Shown: positions 1-8,859 of the stretch, piece by piece
Layout: every line of letters begins with the position of its first letter
Numbering within the stretch: the first letter of the stretch is position 1
Source of the DNA: Streptomyces sp. GSL17-111
Lineage (GTDB): Bacteria > Actinomycetota > Actinomycetes > Streptomycetales > Streptomycetaceae
Length of the DNA stretch: 64,000 nt
NCBI RefSeq assembly: GCF_037911585.1
Contig: NZ_JBAJNS010000001.1
Coordinates: 62,001 to 126,000, forward strand
Reading direction: 5' to 3'
Notes under the pieces: model-generated
Seen by the model: only the letters and a program-made list of their open reading frames with translations
The model's database searches: none
What the model was told of the DNA's origin: nothing
Program-made: the position numbers and the translations under genes

Positions 1-633
1 CGGCGCGGTGCCGGAGCCCTGGTGGGCCTCGGCCTGACGGGTGCCGTCCCGGCCGCCGTGGCCGGGTGGGTGGACTGGGCCGAGCTCCGGCCGGGTCAGC
101 AGCGCGTGGGGCTCGTGCACGCGGCGTCCACCGCGGGCGCGATCTGGCTGTACTCCGGTTCGTTGGCCGCCCGGATCGCCGGACGGCACGGACTCGGACG
201 GGCGCTGGGCTTCGCCGGACTGGCCCTGGTCTCGGCGGGAGGGGCGCTGGGCGGTCACCTGGCCTACCGACAGGCCGTCGGCGCCAACCACGCCGAGGGG
301 CTCGCGGCGCGGATCGGTTCGCGGTGGCACGACGTCGGGCCGCTGGCGGACTTCCCGGTGGACGAGCCCGTCCGGCGCGGTGTCGACGGTGTGCCCGTGG
401 TGGTGGTCCGCCGGGCCGACGACCGCGTGTACGCGCTGGTCGAGCAGTGCAGTCACCTGGGCGGCCCGCTGTCCCAGGGCCATCTGACGGACGGCTGCCT
501 GAAGTGCCCCTGGCACGGGAGTGTGTTCCGGCTCTCCGACGGGTGGAACGTGCACGGCCCGGCCACCGCCGCGCAGCCGGCGTTCGAGACCCGCGTGCTC
601 GACGGTTCGGTGCGGCTCAGGCTGCGCGACTGA
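1..633 (+). CDS. Rieske (2Fe-2S) protein with N-terminal membrane domain, 5' partial
   Basis: The frame is open from base 1, so the true start lies before the window; the internal GTG at 22 is not a convincing start. The visible first half encodes hydrophobic helices resembling the DUF2231 membrane domain, and the second half is a Rieske domain. Its iron-sulfur ligands are visible as Cys150 and His152 (CSHLGG) and Cys169 and His172 (CPWHG), counting codons from the window edge. Proteins of this layout are membrane-tethered electron carriers. No redox partner is seen nearby. The fold is clear; the pathway is unknown. Confidence 0.88.
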   Translation, partial: RRGAGALVGLGLTGAVPAAVAGWVDWAELRPGQQRVGLVHAASTAGAIWLYSGSLAARIAGRHGLGRALGFAGLALVSAGGALGGHLAYRQAVGANHAEGLAARIGSRWHDVGPLADFPVDEPVRRGVDGVPVVVVRRADDRVYALVEQCSHLGGPLSQGHLTDGCLKCPWHGSVFRLSDGWNVHGPATAAQPAFETRVLDGSVRLRLRD

Positions 634-738
634 CGTCCGAACGGGTGACCCCGCCGCGGCCGTTCGCGCTGCGGCGGGCGTAAGCGGGCACCGCACGGGT
701 AACTCGGTGCCCCCCAAGCAGAAAGCGAGGTGGACGGC

Positions 739-1158
739 ATGATCGGATCTGTGCGCCGCCGGCCGGCCGACGCGCACGAGGCCTCGGTGGGCGAGCTGGT
801 CGAGCGGGCGTCGGCCCAGCTCTCGGAGCTGGTGCGCCGCGAGATGCGGCTGGCCCAGGCGGAGCTGGCGCAGAAGGGCAAACACGCGGGCATCGGCGGC
901 GGCATGTTCGGCGGCGCGGCCCTGACGGGCTTCCTGGCCGTGCAGGCGCTGATCGCGGGTGCCATCGCGGCGCTCGCGCTGGTCCTCCCGGTGTGGGCGT
1001 CGGCGTTGATCATCGGTGGTGTGCTGCTGGTCATCACCGGGATCCTGGCTCTCGTGGGCAAGAAGGAACTGCGCAGCGCCACACCGGCCGCGCCCCAGCA
1101 GGCGATCGGCAGTGTGAAGGCCGACATCGCCGAGATCAAGGGGAGGGCCCACCGATGA
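739..1158 (+). CDS. phage holin family (actinobacterial holin-like) membrane protein
   Basis: This 139-residue protein has a charged amphipathic N-terminal half (EASVGELVERASAQLSELV) and two hydrophobic segments at about residues 55-80 and 85-110, matching the actinobacterial holin III-like family. Despite the family name, the chromosomal proteins are not phage genes, and an envelope role is assumed rather than shown. ATG 739 is preferred over GTG 730 because GAGG at 727-730 lies 8 bases ahead of it. The stop overlaps the next start (ATGA), so it heads a three-gene operon with the DUF3618 and DUF4235 genes. Confidence 0.85.
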   Translation: MIGSVRRRPADAHEASVGELVERASAQLSELVRREMRLAQAELAQKGKHAGIGGGMFGGAALTGFLAVQALIAGAIAALALVLPVWASALIIGGVLLVITGILALVGKKELRSATPAAPQQAIGSVKADIAEIKGRAHR

Positions 1159-1448
1159 GCCGTGACTTCGAGGCGGAGACCTCCAGGGATCCGCAGGTCC
1201 TGCGCGAGCAGGTCAAGGACACCCGCGCCGAGCTCGGTGACACGGTCGCCGCGCTGGCGGCCAAGGCGGACGTGAAGGCCCAGGCCCGGCGCAGGGCGGC
1301 CGACGCGCGCGAGCAGGCCCACCACGTGGCGCGGACGGCGCGCGCCGGTGGCCGGCGCAACCGTGTGCCGCTGGTCGCCGCGGGTGCGGTGGTGACCGTG
1401 CTGGTCGCGACGGCCCTTGTGCTGCGCAAGCGACACGGGTGGGGGTGA
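1155..1448 (+). CDS. DUF3618 domain membrane protein
   Basis: This 97-residue protein begins with the DUF3618 signature region (DPQVLREQVKDTRAELGDTV), continues as an Ala/Arg-rich helical stretch, and ends in one transmembrane helix at about residues 71-90 with a short basic tail. It is probably anchored by its C terminus with the N-terminal part in the cytoplasm. The family has no established function. The start overlaps the preceding stop by four bases and the next gene starts six bases downstream, so translation is probably coupled. Confidence 0.85.
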   Translation: MSRDFEAETSRDPQVLREQVKDTRAELGDTVAALAAKADVKAQARRRAADAREQAHHVARTARAGGRRNRVPLVAAGAVVTVLVATALVLRKRHGWG

Positions 1449-1453
1449 ACGGG

Positions 1454-1714
1454 ATGTCCGCGATCCTGAACAAGGCCGGCACTCTGTCGGTCGGCCTGGT
1501 GGGCGGCGTCGTGGCCGGCGCGATCTTCAAACGGGTGTGGAAGGTCGTCGCCCACCAGGAGGACACCCCCGACGCCACGGACATCGAGCGGAGCTGGCGC
1601 GAGGTGCTGATGGCGGCCGCCGTGCACGGCGCGATCTTCGCGGTCGTCAAGGCCGTCCTGCAGCGCGGCGGGGTGCTGGGCGCCCGGCGGGTGCGGAGCA
1701 GGCGGGCGCCCTGA
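1454..1714 (+). CDS. DUF4235 domain small membrane protein
   Basis: This 86-residue protein has the DUF4235 pattern: an N-terminal glycine-rich membrane segment (VGLVGGVVAGAIFKRVWKVV), a short acidic loop, and a second hydrophobic segment (MAAAVHGAIFAVVKAV). ATG 1454 is preferred; GTG 1439 is an in-frame alternative but overlaps the previous gene. It closes the operon that starts at 739. No biochemical function is known. The fixed association with holin-like and DUF3618 proteins suggests a small envelope-associated module. Confidence 0.85.
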   Translation: MSAILNKAGTLSVGLVGGVVAGAIFKRVWKVVAHQEDTPDATDIERSWREVLMAAAVHGAIFAVVKAVLQRGGVLGARRVRSRRAP

Positions 1715-1903
1715 GTCCTGCGGTGTGAGGCGGACGGCGGCGGACGGCACGGGGGGGTGCCGGCCGCCGCCGTGTGCGGTTCGGCTCCGGGGCCTTCGTG
1801 AACGAAATGAACGCAAGGGTGACCGCTGTCACACCCCGGTGGAGAGTGGCCGGACATTCCGGCCGTGAGCCGCACGTGCCGCCCCCGGGGAAGGGAGAAC
1901 AGC

Positions 1904-3325
1904 GTGGCTGGGCAGACCTCGCCGCCAGCACCGAAGCAGGAGAAGGGCCGGGCTCCACGACGACGCCGCGACCGCACGCACTACCTCTACATCGCGGTCA
2001 TCGCCGCGGTGGTCGTGGGCATCGCCCTGGGGCTCGCGGCACCGGGCGTGGCCGTCACCCTGAAGCCCCTCGGGTCCGGTTTCGTGGACCTGATCAAGAT
2101 GATGATCTCCCCGGTGATCTTCTGCACGATCGTGCTGGGCATCGGGTCCGTCCGCAAGGCCGCCAAGGTCGGAGCGGTGGGCGGCCTGGCGCTCGGCTAC
2201 TTCCTCGCCATGTCGACCGTCGCCCTGGCCATCGGCCTGCTGGTCGGCAACCTGCTCGACCCCGGTTCCGGGCTCCGGCTCACGGCGGAGACGCGAGGCG
2301 CCGGCGCCGAGCAGGCCGGCGGAGCGGCGGAGTCGACCACGGAGTTCCTGCTGGGCGTCATTCCGACCACCCTGGTCTCCGCGCTGACCGGCGGGGAGGT
2401 GCTCCAGGCCCTGCTGGTGGCCCTGCTCGTGGGTTTCGCCCTGCAGGCCATGGGCGCGGCCGGGGAGCCGGTACTGCGGGGCATCGGCCATCTCCAGCGG
2501 CTGGTGTTCCGGGTGCTGGCGATGATCATGTGGCTGGCGCCGGTCGGCGCGTTCGGCGCCATCGCGGCCGTCGTCGGCGAGACGGGGGTGGACGCGCTCA
2601 CCTCACTGGCCGTCATCATGATCGGGTTCTACGCGACCTGCGTGCTGTTCGTCTTCGGGGTCCTGGGCGCGCTGCTGCGGATCGTCGCCGGTGTCGGCAT
2701 CTTCTCGCTGCTGAAGTACCTGGGGCGGGAGTTCCTGCTGATCCTCTCCACCTCCTCCTCGGAGTCCGCCCTTCCGAGGCTGATCGCGAAGATGGAGCAC
2801 CTGGGCGTCAGCAAGCCGGTCGTGGGGATCACGGTGCCGACGGGGTACTCGTTCAACCTGGACGGCACGGCGATCTACCTCACCATGGCGTCGCTGTTCA
2901 TCGCCGAGGCGATGGGCGAGCCCCTGTCCGTCGGCCAGCAGGTCTCGCTGCTCGTCTTCATGGTCGTCGCCTCGAAGGGCGCGGCCGGGGTGACCGGGGC
3001 CGGTCTGGCCACGCTGGCGGGTGGTCTCCAGTCCCACCGGCCCGAACTCGTCGACGGCGTCGGGCTGATCGTCGGGATCGACCGCTTCATGAGCGAGGCA
3101 CGGGCGCTGACGAACTTCGCCGGGAACGCGGTGGCGACGGTCCTGGTCGGCACGTGGACGAAGGAGATCGACAAGGAGCGGGCCGCCGAGGTCCTGGCGG
3201 GGCGGGTGCCGTTCGACGAGCGGACGCTGATGGACGACGGACACGGGACGCGGCCCCCGGCCGAAACGGGGAAGGACCTCCCCGCTCAGGACGACGGGCC
3301 GGCCCGGGCGCCCGCGGGCGTGTGA
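1904..3325 (+). CDS. dicarboxylate/amino acid:cation symporter (DAACS family)
   Basis: This 473-residue polytopic protein carries the DAACS family hallmarks: a Ser-rich hairpin (STSSSESALPRL, about residues 282-293) followed by the substrate-binding helix with the NLDGTAIY motif. It should couple Na+ or H+ influx to uptake of C4-dicarboxylates or acidic amino acids. NLDGTA rather than NMDGT slightly favours dicarboxylates such as fumarate or malate. GTG 1904 is chosen because GGGAG lies a few bases upstream; a longer frame from 1865 would add an unlikely Arg-rich leader. It is a single gene, closed by a strong terminator. Confidence 0.9.
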   Translation: MAGQTSPPAPKQEKGRAPRRRRDRTHYLYIAVIAAVVVGIALGLAAPGVAVTLKPLGSGFVDLIKMMISPVIFCTIVLGIGSVRKAAKVGAVGGLALGYFLAMSTVALAIGLLVGNLLDPGSGLRLTAETRGAGAEQAGGAAESTTEFLLGVIPTTLVSALTGGEVLQALLVALLVGFALQAMGAAGEPVLRGIGHLQRLVFRVLAMIMWLAPVGAFGAIAAVVGETGVDALTSLAVIMIGFYATCVLFVFGVLGALLRIVAGVGIFSLLKYLGREFLLILSTSSSESALPRLIAKMEHLGVSKPVVGITVPTGYSFNLDGTAIYLTMASLFIAEAMGEPLSVGQQVSLLVFMVVASKGAAGVTGAGLATLAGGLQSHRPELVDGVGLIVGIDRFMSEARALTNFAGNAVATVLVGTWTKEIDKERAAEVLAGRVPFDERTLMDDGHGTRPPAETGKDLPAQDDGPARAPAGV

Positions 3326-3334
3326 GGACCGAGT

Positions 3335-3362
3335 GGGTGCTCCGGCACGGCCCGGAGCACCC
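3335..3362. terminator. bidirectional intrinsic terminator
   Basis: An 11-base perfect stem (GGGTGCTCCGG at 3335-3345, complement at 3352-3362) closes a six-base loop between two convergent genes. Three more outer pairs (GAG/CTC) form beyond one mismatch. It can stop both the symporter transcript and the opposing DinB-like gene. No U-tract is present, as is usual in Streptomyces. Confidence 0.85.
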
Positions 3363-3380
3363 GCTCCCCCGCCGCGCGGC

Positions 3381-3968
3381 TCAGCGGTCCGCCGGGGCCC
3401 AGTGGGGGTCGCGACCGCTGAGGGCGACGGCACGCTCCAGCGGAGAGGCACCGTCCGGCACGGGTACGGGCGGGCCGAAGGGGCCGCCCTCGGTTCCGGG
3501 ACCGAACGACTCCAGCAGGCCGACCGAGGCCGCCACGGCGTCCGGGTCGGCCGGGTAGGGCTGTCCGGTGGCCACCGCCAGGTCCCAGCCGTGCAGAACC
3601 AGCTCGCCCAGTGCCACGTATCCGGCCTCCTCACCCGTCAGCTCCACGCCACCGGCCCGGGTTCGGCCCTCCCACGCCGCGGGGTGGCGGAACGCCGCCG
3701 CCAGGTCCCGCAGCTGCCGCGGCAGCCGGACGCGCCAGTCGGCGGCGAGCGGCGTCGCCAGCGGGTCCGGGCCGGAGTCGGTGAGGGGGGTGAAGCGCTT
3801 GTCGGCGGCGTCGCGAAAGGCTTCCGTCAGCTCCACCAGGTGCTGGAGGAGCGCGGAGACCGCGTAGTCGCGGCAGGGCGTGGGGGCGCCGAGCCGGGTG
3901 TCGTCGACAGCGGGCAGCAGCGTCTCCACGCTGGAGGCGGCCGGTCCGAGGTCGGTCATGCGGGGCAT
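3381..3968 (-). CDS. TIGR03086-type DinB-like protein (mycothiol-dependent maleylpyruvate isomerase superfamily)
   Basis: The 195-residue product resembles the TIGR03086 and mycothiol-dependent maleylpyruvate isomerase N-terminal families. It has TPCRDY near residue 32, a helical bundle with HLVEL, and LVLHGWDLAVATG in the second half, a signature of this group. Family members bind a metal through His residues, and some use mycothiol as cofactor; the actual substrate cannot be read from sequence. ATG 3968 is preceded by AGGAG at a good distance. It lies downstream of the acyl-CoA dehydrogenase but is separated from it by a strong terminator, so it is probably transcribed alone. Confidence 0.82.
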   Translation of the reverse strand: MPRMTDLGPAASSVETLLPAVDDTRLGAPTPCRDYAVSALLQHLVELTEAFRDAADKRFTPLTDSGPDPLATPLAADWRVRLPRQLRDLAAAFRHPAAWEGRTRAGGVELTGEEAGYVALGELVLHGWDLAVATGQPYPADPDAVAASVGLLESFGPGTEGGPFGPPVPVPDGASPLERAVALSGRDPHWAPADR

Positions 3969-4036
3969 TGAAGGCTCCTGGGCTCGTGACTGCTGTTCAC
4001 CCCGTACCGACGGTTCGCGCGGCCGGAACTCATCGC

Positions 4037-4088
4037 GACGCCTCCGGCCCCGCCCGGACGCTTGCGCGCGGGCGGGGCCGGGGGCGTC
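4037..4088 (-). terminator. intrinsic terminator of the acyl-CoA dehydrogenase gene
   Basis: Two 20-base arms (4037-4056 and 4069-4088) pair throughout, with one G-U wobble and a 12-base loop. The hairpin begins about 30 bases after the stop at 4120 on the minus strand. It is one of the longest stems in the window. Confidence 0.88.
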
Positions 4089-4119
4089 GGGTGCCACGGC
4101 CCGTGGGCGTGCCGTGGGG

Positions 4120-5346
4120 TCAGCGGATCGGCATGCCGGAGACCGTCCGGGAGATCACCAGCCGCTGGATCTCGCTGGTGCCCTCGAAGATGGTGTAGAT
4201 GGCGGCGTCGCGGTGCATCCGCTCGACGGGGTACTCGCGGGTGTAGCCGTTGCCGCCGAGGATCTGGATGGCCTGGGCCGTCACCGACTTGGCCACCTCA
4301 CTGGCGTACAGCTTGGACATCGATCCCTCGGCGGCCTCGAAGGACTTGCCGGTCGTGGCCATCCACGAGGCGCGCCACACCAGGAGGCGAGCGGCGTCGA
4401 TCTGGGTGCGCATGTCGGCCAGCTGGAAGGCGACGCCCTGGTTGTCGATGATCGGGCGGCCGAACTGCTCCCGCGTCCTGGCGTAGTCCAAGGCCACCTC
4501 GTAGGCCGCGCGCGCGGTACCGACGGCCATGGCGCCCACGGCCGGACGGGAGGCCTCGAAGGTCGCCATCGCGGCGTTCTTCACCCGCTCACCGCCGCTC
4601 GCCGCGCGTTCCCTGGCACGGGCCAGCCGCTCGTCCAGCTTCTCCTTGCCGCCCAGCAGGCAGCCGCCGGGCACGCGGACGTCGTCGAGCACCACCTCGG
4701 CGGTGTGCGAGGCCCGGATGCCGTGCTTGAGGAACTTCTGCCCCTGGGAGAGGCCGGGGGTGTGGGGCGGGACGATGAAGGACGCGTGCCCCTTGGAGCC
4801 CAGCTCCGGGTCGACGACGGCGACGACGACGTGCACGTTCGCGATGCCGCCGTTGGTCACCCAGGTCTTGGTGCCGTTGAGGACCCACTCGTCCTTGGCC
4901 TCGTCGTACACGGCGCGGGTGCGCATGGAGGCGACGTCCGAGCCCGCGTCGGGCTCGGACGAGCAGAAGCCGGCGACCTTGACGTCGTCGGCGTCCCCGT
5001 ACATCTGCGGGATCCAGGTGCCGATCTGCTCCTCGGTGCCGTTGGCCATGACGCCCACGGCGGCCAGGCCGGTACCGACGATGGACAGGCCGATGCCGGC
5101 GTCCCCCCAGAACAGCTCCTCCATGGTCATGGGTATGCCGAGGCCGGTGGGGTCGAAGAACTGCTGGGCGTAGAAGTCGAGCGAGTAGAGTCCGATCTTG
5201 GCCGCCTCCTGGATGATCGGCCAGGGCGTCTCCTCGCGTGCGTCCCACTCGGCCGCGGCCGGGCGCATGACGTCGGCGGCGAAGCCGTGGATCCACTCCT
5301 TCACTGCCTTCTGGTCGTCGTTGAGGTCGAGCGCGAACTCCGTCAT
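4120..5346 (-). CDS. acyl-CoA dehydrogenase
   Basis: A 408-residue flavoenzyme with full acyl-CoA dehydrogenase architecture: an N-terminal helical domain, a middle beta domain with [11 protein letters not shown] and WVTNGG for flavin and substrate contacts, and a C-terminal helical domain. The motif [13 protein letters not shown] near the C terminus holds the candidate catalytic Glu. It should oxidise acyl-CoA to enoyl-CoA using FAD and pass electrons to ETF; chain length or branching cannot be fixed. ATG 5346 has GGAGG 8 bases upstream. It is divergent from a TetR gene, and the shared promoter region holds a TetR-like palindrome, so control by that regulator is likely. Confidence 0.93.
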   Translation of the reverse strand: MTEFALDLNDDQKAVKEWIHGFAADVMRPAAAEWDAREETPWPIIQEAAKIGLYSLDFYAQQFFDPTGLGIPMTMEELFWGDAGIGLSIVGTGLAAVGVMANGTEEQIGTWIPQMYGDADDVKVAGFCSSEPDAGSDVASMRTRAVYDEAKDEWVLNGTKTWVTNGGIANVHVVVAVVDPELGSKGHASFIVPPHTPGLSQGQKFLKHGIRASHTAEVVLDDVRVPGGCLLGGKEKLDERLARARERAASGGERVKNAAMATFEASRPAVGAMAVGTARAAYEVALDYARTREQFGRPIIDNQGVAFQLADMRTQIDAARLLVWRASWMATTGKSFEAAEGSMSKLYASEVAKSVTAQAIQILGGNGYTREYPVERMHRDAAIYTIFEGTSEIQRLVISRTVSGMPIR

Positions 5347-5364
5347 GGCGGGCCTCCAGCGAGT

Positions 5365-5379
5365 GTTACTTTCAGTAAC
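5365..5379. promoter_or_regulatory. candidate TetR operator in the acyl-CoA dehydrogenase/TetR intergenic region
   Basis: GTTACT-TTC-AGTAAC is a perfect inverted repeat 18 bases upstream of the acyl-CoA dehydrogenase ATG. A second, degenerate copy (TTAC with GTAA six bases on) lies at 5388-5401. The position would let a bound TetR dimer block the dehydrogenase promoter or early transcript. Binding by the adjacent regulator is inferred. Confidence 0.65.
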
Positions 5380-5492
5380 TCAGTCTGTTACTCGTCGGTA
5401 AGGTCTGTCAACCTCCCTCAGCCGCCGCGTTCCCCACCCGGCGGGGTGTTACGTTGCGCGGGCAGCGCAGGGCACGGGCGGGGAGTGACGCC

Positions 5493-6140
5493 ATGGAGAG
5501 CACGGACCACGGGGAACGGCGGGGCACCGCCACCGAACGCAGACGCGAGGAGCTGCTGGAGGCGGCCAACCGCGTCGTGATGCGGGAAGGGCCGGAGGCG
5601 TCCATGAACGCCATCGCCGCCGAGGCCGGCATCACCAAGCCGATCCTCTACCGCCACTTCGGGGACAAGGGCGGCCTGTACCGCGCCCTCGCCGTCCGCC
5701 ACACCGACGCCCTGCTGGACTCGCTGCGCGCCGCACTCGACGCCCCGGCCGGGCGGCGGGAGCGCGTCGAGGCGACCCTGGACACCTATCTGGCCGCCAT
5801 CGAGGCCCGGCCCCAGGTCTACCGCTTCCTCATGCACCCCGCCGACGGCGGCCCGCGCGGCGAGGAGGGGTTCGCCGCGGGGCAGCAGACCGCACCGCTC
5901 CTGCGGCGCCTCGGCGAGGAGCTCGCCGAGGTGATCGCCGAGCGGGTCGACCTGGGCCCCGACGCGGCCGAGCTGGCCCGGGTGTGGGGTCACGGCATCG
6001 TCGGCATGATGCACGCCGCCGGTGACTGGTGGCTGGCCGACCGGCCGTGTTCCCGGGCCCAGCTGGTGCAGCATCTGGCCGATCTGCTGTGGGGCCGGCT
6101 CGCCGCGGCCGGTGACCGGGCCGGCGGCCGGGTCTTCTGA
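5493..6140 (+). CDS. TetR family regulator
   Basis: A 215-residue TetR protein. The N-terminal DNA-binding domain contains the helix-turn-helix MNAIAAEAGITKPILYRHF at about residues 36-54. The rest is a helical ligand domain beginning near YLAAIEARPQVYRF. ATG 5493 follows GGAG; the longer in-frame start at 5454 lacks support. It faces away from the acyl-CoA dehydrogenase, with an inverted repeat between them, so it probably represses that gene and itself and is released by an acyl-CoA or related ligand. The ligand is not known. Confidence 0.9.
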   Translation: MESTDHGERRGTATERRREELLEAANRVVMREGPEASMNAIAAEAGITKPILYRHFGDKGGLYRALAVRHTDALLDSLRAALDAPAGRRERVEATLDTYLAAIEARPQVYRFLMHPADGGPRGEEGFAAGQQTAPLLRRLGEELAEVIAERVDLGPDAAELARVWGHGIVGMMHAAGDWWLADRPCSRAQLVQHLADLLWGRLAAAGDRAGGRVF

Positions 6141-6162
6141 ACCCCGTGGCGCCGGGTCCGCC

Positions 6163-6732
6163 TCAGCCCGCGACCCGCGCGGCGGCGGGCACGTCACGGC
6201 CCCAGTCGGTACGGCGGACGGCCCGCAGCAGCCGGCGCCGGCGCAGCCCGGCGAGCCGGTCCGGGTAGACGGTTCCGTCCAGGTGGTCGCACTCGTGCTG
6301 GAGGCAGCGGGCGAAGAACCCGGAACCGACCACGCGCACGGGGCTCCCGTCGACGCGCCGCCCCGTGACCAGGACGCGGTCGGCGCGCGCCGTCCGTGCC
6401 TCCAGGCCCGGCAGCGACAGGCATCCCTCCGGACCGCGCACCGTGACGCCCTCCGCCCGCACCAGGCGCGGGTTCACGACGTGCCCCACGTGCCGCCGGT
6501 CCTCGTCGTCGGGGCAGTCGTAGACGAAGACGCGCAGCGGCGTGCCGATCTGGTTGGCCGCCAGCCCCACGCCCCGGGCGGCGTACATGGAGGCGAACAG
6601 GTCCTCGACCAGGCCCGCCAGCGGTCGGTCGAACGCCGTGACCTCCTCGCACGGGCGGTGCAGGACCGGAGAGCCGAAGAGGGTGACGGGACGGACGCGT
6701 CCGGAACTGCCGGGGATGGCGCGGCGTTGCAT
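6163..6732 (-). CDS. def: peptide deformylase
   Basis: This 189-residue enzyme removes the formyl group from nascent protein N termini. All three metal-site motifs are intact: GVGLAANQIG, EGCLSLP with the metal-ligand Cys, and HECDHLDG with the two His ligands and catalytic Glu. ATG 6732 is chosen because upstream codons in the longer frame are Arg-rich and unlike the family. It is divergent from murT and convergent with the TetR gene, 22 bases away. Streptomyces often carry several deformylases; this is not in a fmt operon, so it is probably an additional copy. Confidence 0.93.
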   Translation of the reverse strand: MQRRAIPGSSGRVRPVTLFGSPVLHRPCEEVTAFDRPLAGLVEDLFASMYAARGVGLAANQIGTPLRVFVYDCPDDEDRRHVGHVVNPRLVRAEGVTVRGPEGCLSLPGLEARTARADRVLVTGRRVDGSPVRVVGSGFFARCLQHECDHLDGTVYPDRLAGLRRRRLLRAVRRTDWGRDVPAAARVAG

Positions 6733-6799
6733 GGGCGTCAGCCTACGGCGCCGCCGCGGTCGCCAGCGGTGCGGTGAGGGCGAAGCGGCCGGATCTCGA

Positions 6800-6830
6800 T
6801 AGGGTGCAGTGTGACCGAAGCGCAAGGAGG
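6800..6830 (+). promoter_or_regulatory. murT -10 box and Shine-Dalgarno site
   Basis: TAGGGT at 6800-6805 fits an actinobacterial -10 hexamer. AGGAGG at 6825-6830 is ten bases before ATG 6841, which decides the start. The in-frame GTG at 6811 would lie almost at the transcription start and has no ribosome-binding site. No good -35 is seen. Confidence 0.5.
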
Positions 6831-6840
6831 ATCAACGACG

Positions 6841-8082
6841 ATGTCGGGCAACTCGGAGCCGCTGTCACCGCGCGCCAAACTGGCGGTGAGCGCGGGCAGG
6901 GCCGCTGCGGCGGTGTCGCGGGCGGCGGGCCGCGGCAGCGGATCAGTCATCGGCGGCCGGGTGGCGCTGAAACTCGACCCCGACCTGCTGGCGCGGCTGG
7001 CCGGGCACCTGGACGTCGTCCTCGTCTCCGCGACCAACGGCAAGACGACCACGACGCGGCTCATCGCCGAGGCGCTCCGGTCCGAGCCGGACGACGTCGT
7101 GTCCAACGCGCTCGGCGCGAACATGCCGGCCGGTATCACCTCCGCGCTGGCGGGCGGTTCCCGGGCCCGCTACGGCGTCATCGAGGTGGACGAGAAGTAC
7201 CTCTCGACCGTCGCCCGGGACGTGACGCCGAAGGCCATCGCCCTGCTCAACCTCTCCCGCGACCAGCTCGACCGTGCGGCCGAGACGCGGATGCTGGCCG
7301 AGCGCTGGCGCGAGGGCCTGGCCGGGACGAAGGCCCTGATCGTGGCGAACGCCGACGACCCGCTGGTGGTGTGGGCGGCGTCCTCCTCGGCCAACGTGGT
7401 GTGGGTGGCCGCCGGGCAGGAGTGGAAGGACGACGCGTGGTCGTGCCCCTCCTGCGGCGGTGTCCTCCAGCGGCCCGGGGACGAGTGGGCCTGCGGCGAG
7501 TGCGGATTCCGCCGGCCGACGCCGAGCTGGGCGCTCTCCGGCGACCACGTGCTGGACCCGCACGGGTCCGCCTGGCCGATCCGTCTGCAGCTCCCGGGCC
7601 GGGCCAACCGCGCCAACGCCACGACGTCGGCCGCCGTGGCCGCCGCGTTCGGCGTGCCGCCGCAGACGGCCCTGGAGCGGATGTTCGCGGTGACCGCCGT
7701 GGCCGGCCGCTACGACGTCGTGTCCTACCAGGGCCGCGAGGTACGGCTGCTGCTGGCGAAGAACCCCGCCGGCTGGCTGGAGACGTTCTCCCTCATCGAC
7801 CCGCCGCCCGCGCCGGTGATCCTGTCCGTCAACGCCCGAGGCGCCGACGGCACCGACACCTCCTGGCTGTGGGACGTCGACTACGGACGGCTGGCCGGTC
7901 ACCCGATCTGCGTCATCGGCGACCGCAGGCTGGACCTGGCGGTGCGGCTGGAGGTCGCCGGGGTCGACTTCCAGGTGTGCCAGAGCGCGGAGGAGGCCGT
8001 GCGGCGCTGCCCGCCCGGCCGGATCGAGGCCATCGCCAACTACACAGCCTTCCAGGACCTGCGCCGCGCTGTGGGCAACTGA
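6841..8082 (+). CDS. murT: lipid II isoglutaminyl synthase, MurT subunit
   Basis: The 413-residue protein is a Mur-ligase relative with P-loop SATNGKTTTTRLI near residue 63 and a C-terminal DUF1727 domain. A Cys4 zinc ribbon unique to MurT is visible at about residues 201-225 (CPSCGG and CGECGF). With GatD it amidates the D-Glu residue of the lipid II stem peptide to D-isoglutamine, using ATP and ammonia delivered by GatD. It starts 26 bases before gatD, so the two are one operon. Divergent def is probably unrelated in function. Confidence 0.95.
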   Translation: MSGNSEPLSPRAKLAVSAGRAAAAVSRAAGRGSGSVIGGRVALKLDPDLLARLAGHLDVVLVSATNGKTTTTRLIAEALRSEPDDVVSNALGANMPAGITSALAGGSRARYGVIEVDEKYLSTVARDVTPKAIALLNLSRDQLDRAAETRMLAERWREGLAGTKALIVANADDPLVVWAASSSANVVWVAAGQEWKDDAWSCPSCGGVLQRPGDEWACGECGFRRPTPSWALSGDHVLDPHGSAWPIRLQLPGRANRANATTSAAVAAAFGVPPQTALERMFAVTAVAGRYDVVSYQGREVRLLLAKNPAGWLETFSLIDPPPAPVILSVNARGADGTDTSWLWDVDYGRLAGHPICVIGDRRLDLAVRLEVAGVDFQVCQSAEEAVRRCPPGRIEAIANYTAFQDLRRAVGN

Positions 8083-8108
8083 CCGTGGCGCCGTTGAGGA
8101 GTTCGAGC

Positions 8109-8837
8109 ATGAGTGACAGCAGCCTGCGCGTCGTGTGGGTGTACCCGGACCTGCTGAGCACCTACGGGGACCAGGGGAACGTCCTCGTCGTGGGGCGGCG
8201 GGCCCACCAGCGGGGCCTGAACGTCGACCGCATCGACGTCCGCTCCGACCAGCCGGTGCCCACCTCGGGCGACGTCTACCTGATCGGAGGCGGCGAGGAC
8301 CGTCCGCAGCGCCTCGCGGCGGAGCGCCTGGTGCGCGACGGCGGCCTCCAGCGGGCCGTGGACAACGGCGCGATCGTCTTCTCCGTCTGCGCCGGCTACC
8401 AGATCCTCGGCCACGAGTTCGTCAACGACCAGGGCGAGCGGCAGCCCGGGCTCGGCCTGCTGGACGTCACCTCGGTGCGCGGCACGGGGGTGCGCTGCGT
8501 GGGCGACGTCCTGGCCGACATGGACGAGCACCTGCGCCTGCCGCAGCTCACCGGCTTCGAGAACCACCAGGGCATCACCCACCTCGGGCCGACCGCCCGG
8601 CCGCTGGCCCGCGTCCGTTTCGGGAACGGCAACGGCACCGGGGACGGCACCGAGGGCGCCTGGAACGACACGGTCTTCGGTACCTACATGCACGGTCCCG
8701 TGCTGGCCCGCAATCCGCTGATCGCCGACCTGCTGCTCAAGCTGGCGCTGGACGTCAACGCGCTGCCGCCGGTCGACGACCGCTGGTACGAGGCGCTGCG
8801 CGCCGAGCGCATCGCGGCGGCGACCCAGCCGGCCTGA
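8109..8837 (+). CDS. gatD: lipid II isoglutaminyl synthase, glutaminase subunit GatD
   Basis: A 242-residue class I glutamine amidotransferase-like protein (CobB/CobQ type). The nucleophile Cys lies in SVCAGYQILG near residue 98 and the catalytic His in GTYMHGPVLARNP near residue 196. It hydrolyses glutamine and channels ammonia to MurT for lipid II amidation at the cytoplasmic face of the membrane. ATG 8109 has GAGGAG eight bases upstream. The operon is closed by a strong terminator directly downstream. Confidence 0.95.
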   Translation: MSDSSLRVVWVYPDLLSTYGDQGNVLVVGRRAHQRGLNVDRIDVRSDQPVPTSGDVYLIGGGEDRPQRLAAERLVRDGGLQRAVDNGAIVFSVCAGYQILGHEFVNDQGERQPGLGLLDVTSVRGTGVRCVGDVLADMDEHLRLPQLTGFENHQGITHLGPTARPLARVRFGNGNGTGDGTEGAWNDTVFGTYMHGPVLARNPLIADLLLKLALDVNALPPVDDRWYEALRAERIAAATQPA

Positions 8838-8859
8838 GGCGCGGCTCCCCCGGTCCCGG

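Noticed and set aside
739-1158. Prophage remnant suggested by the holin-like gene
   Set aside because: Its neighbours are chromosomal DUF3618 and DUF4235 genes and there are no other phage genes or attachment sites.
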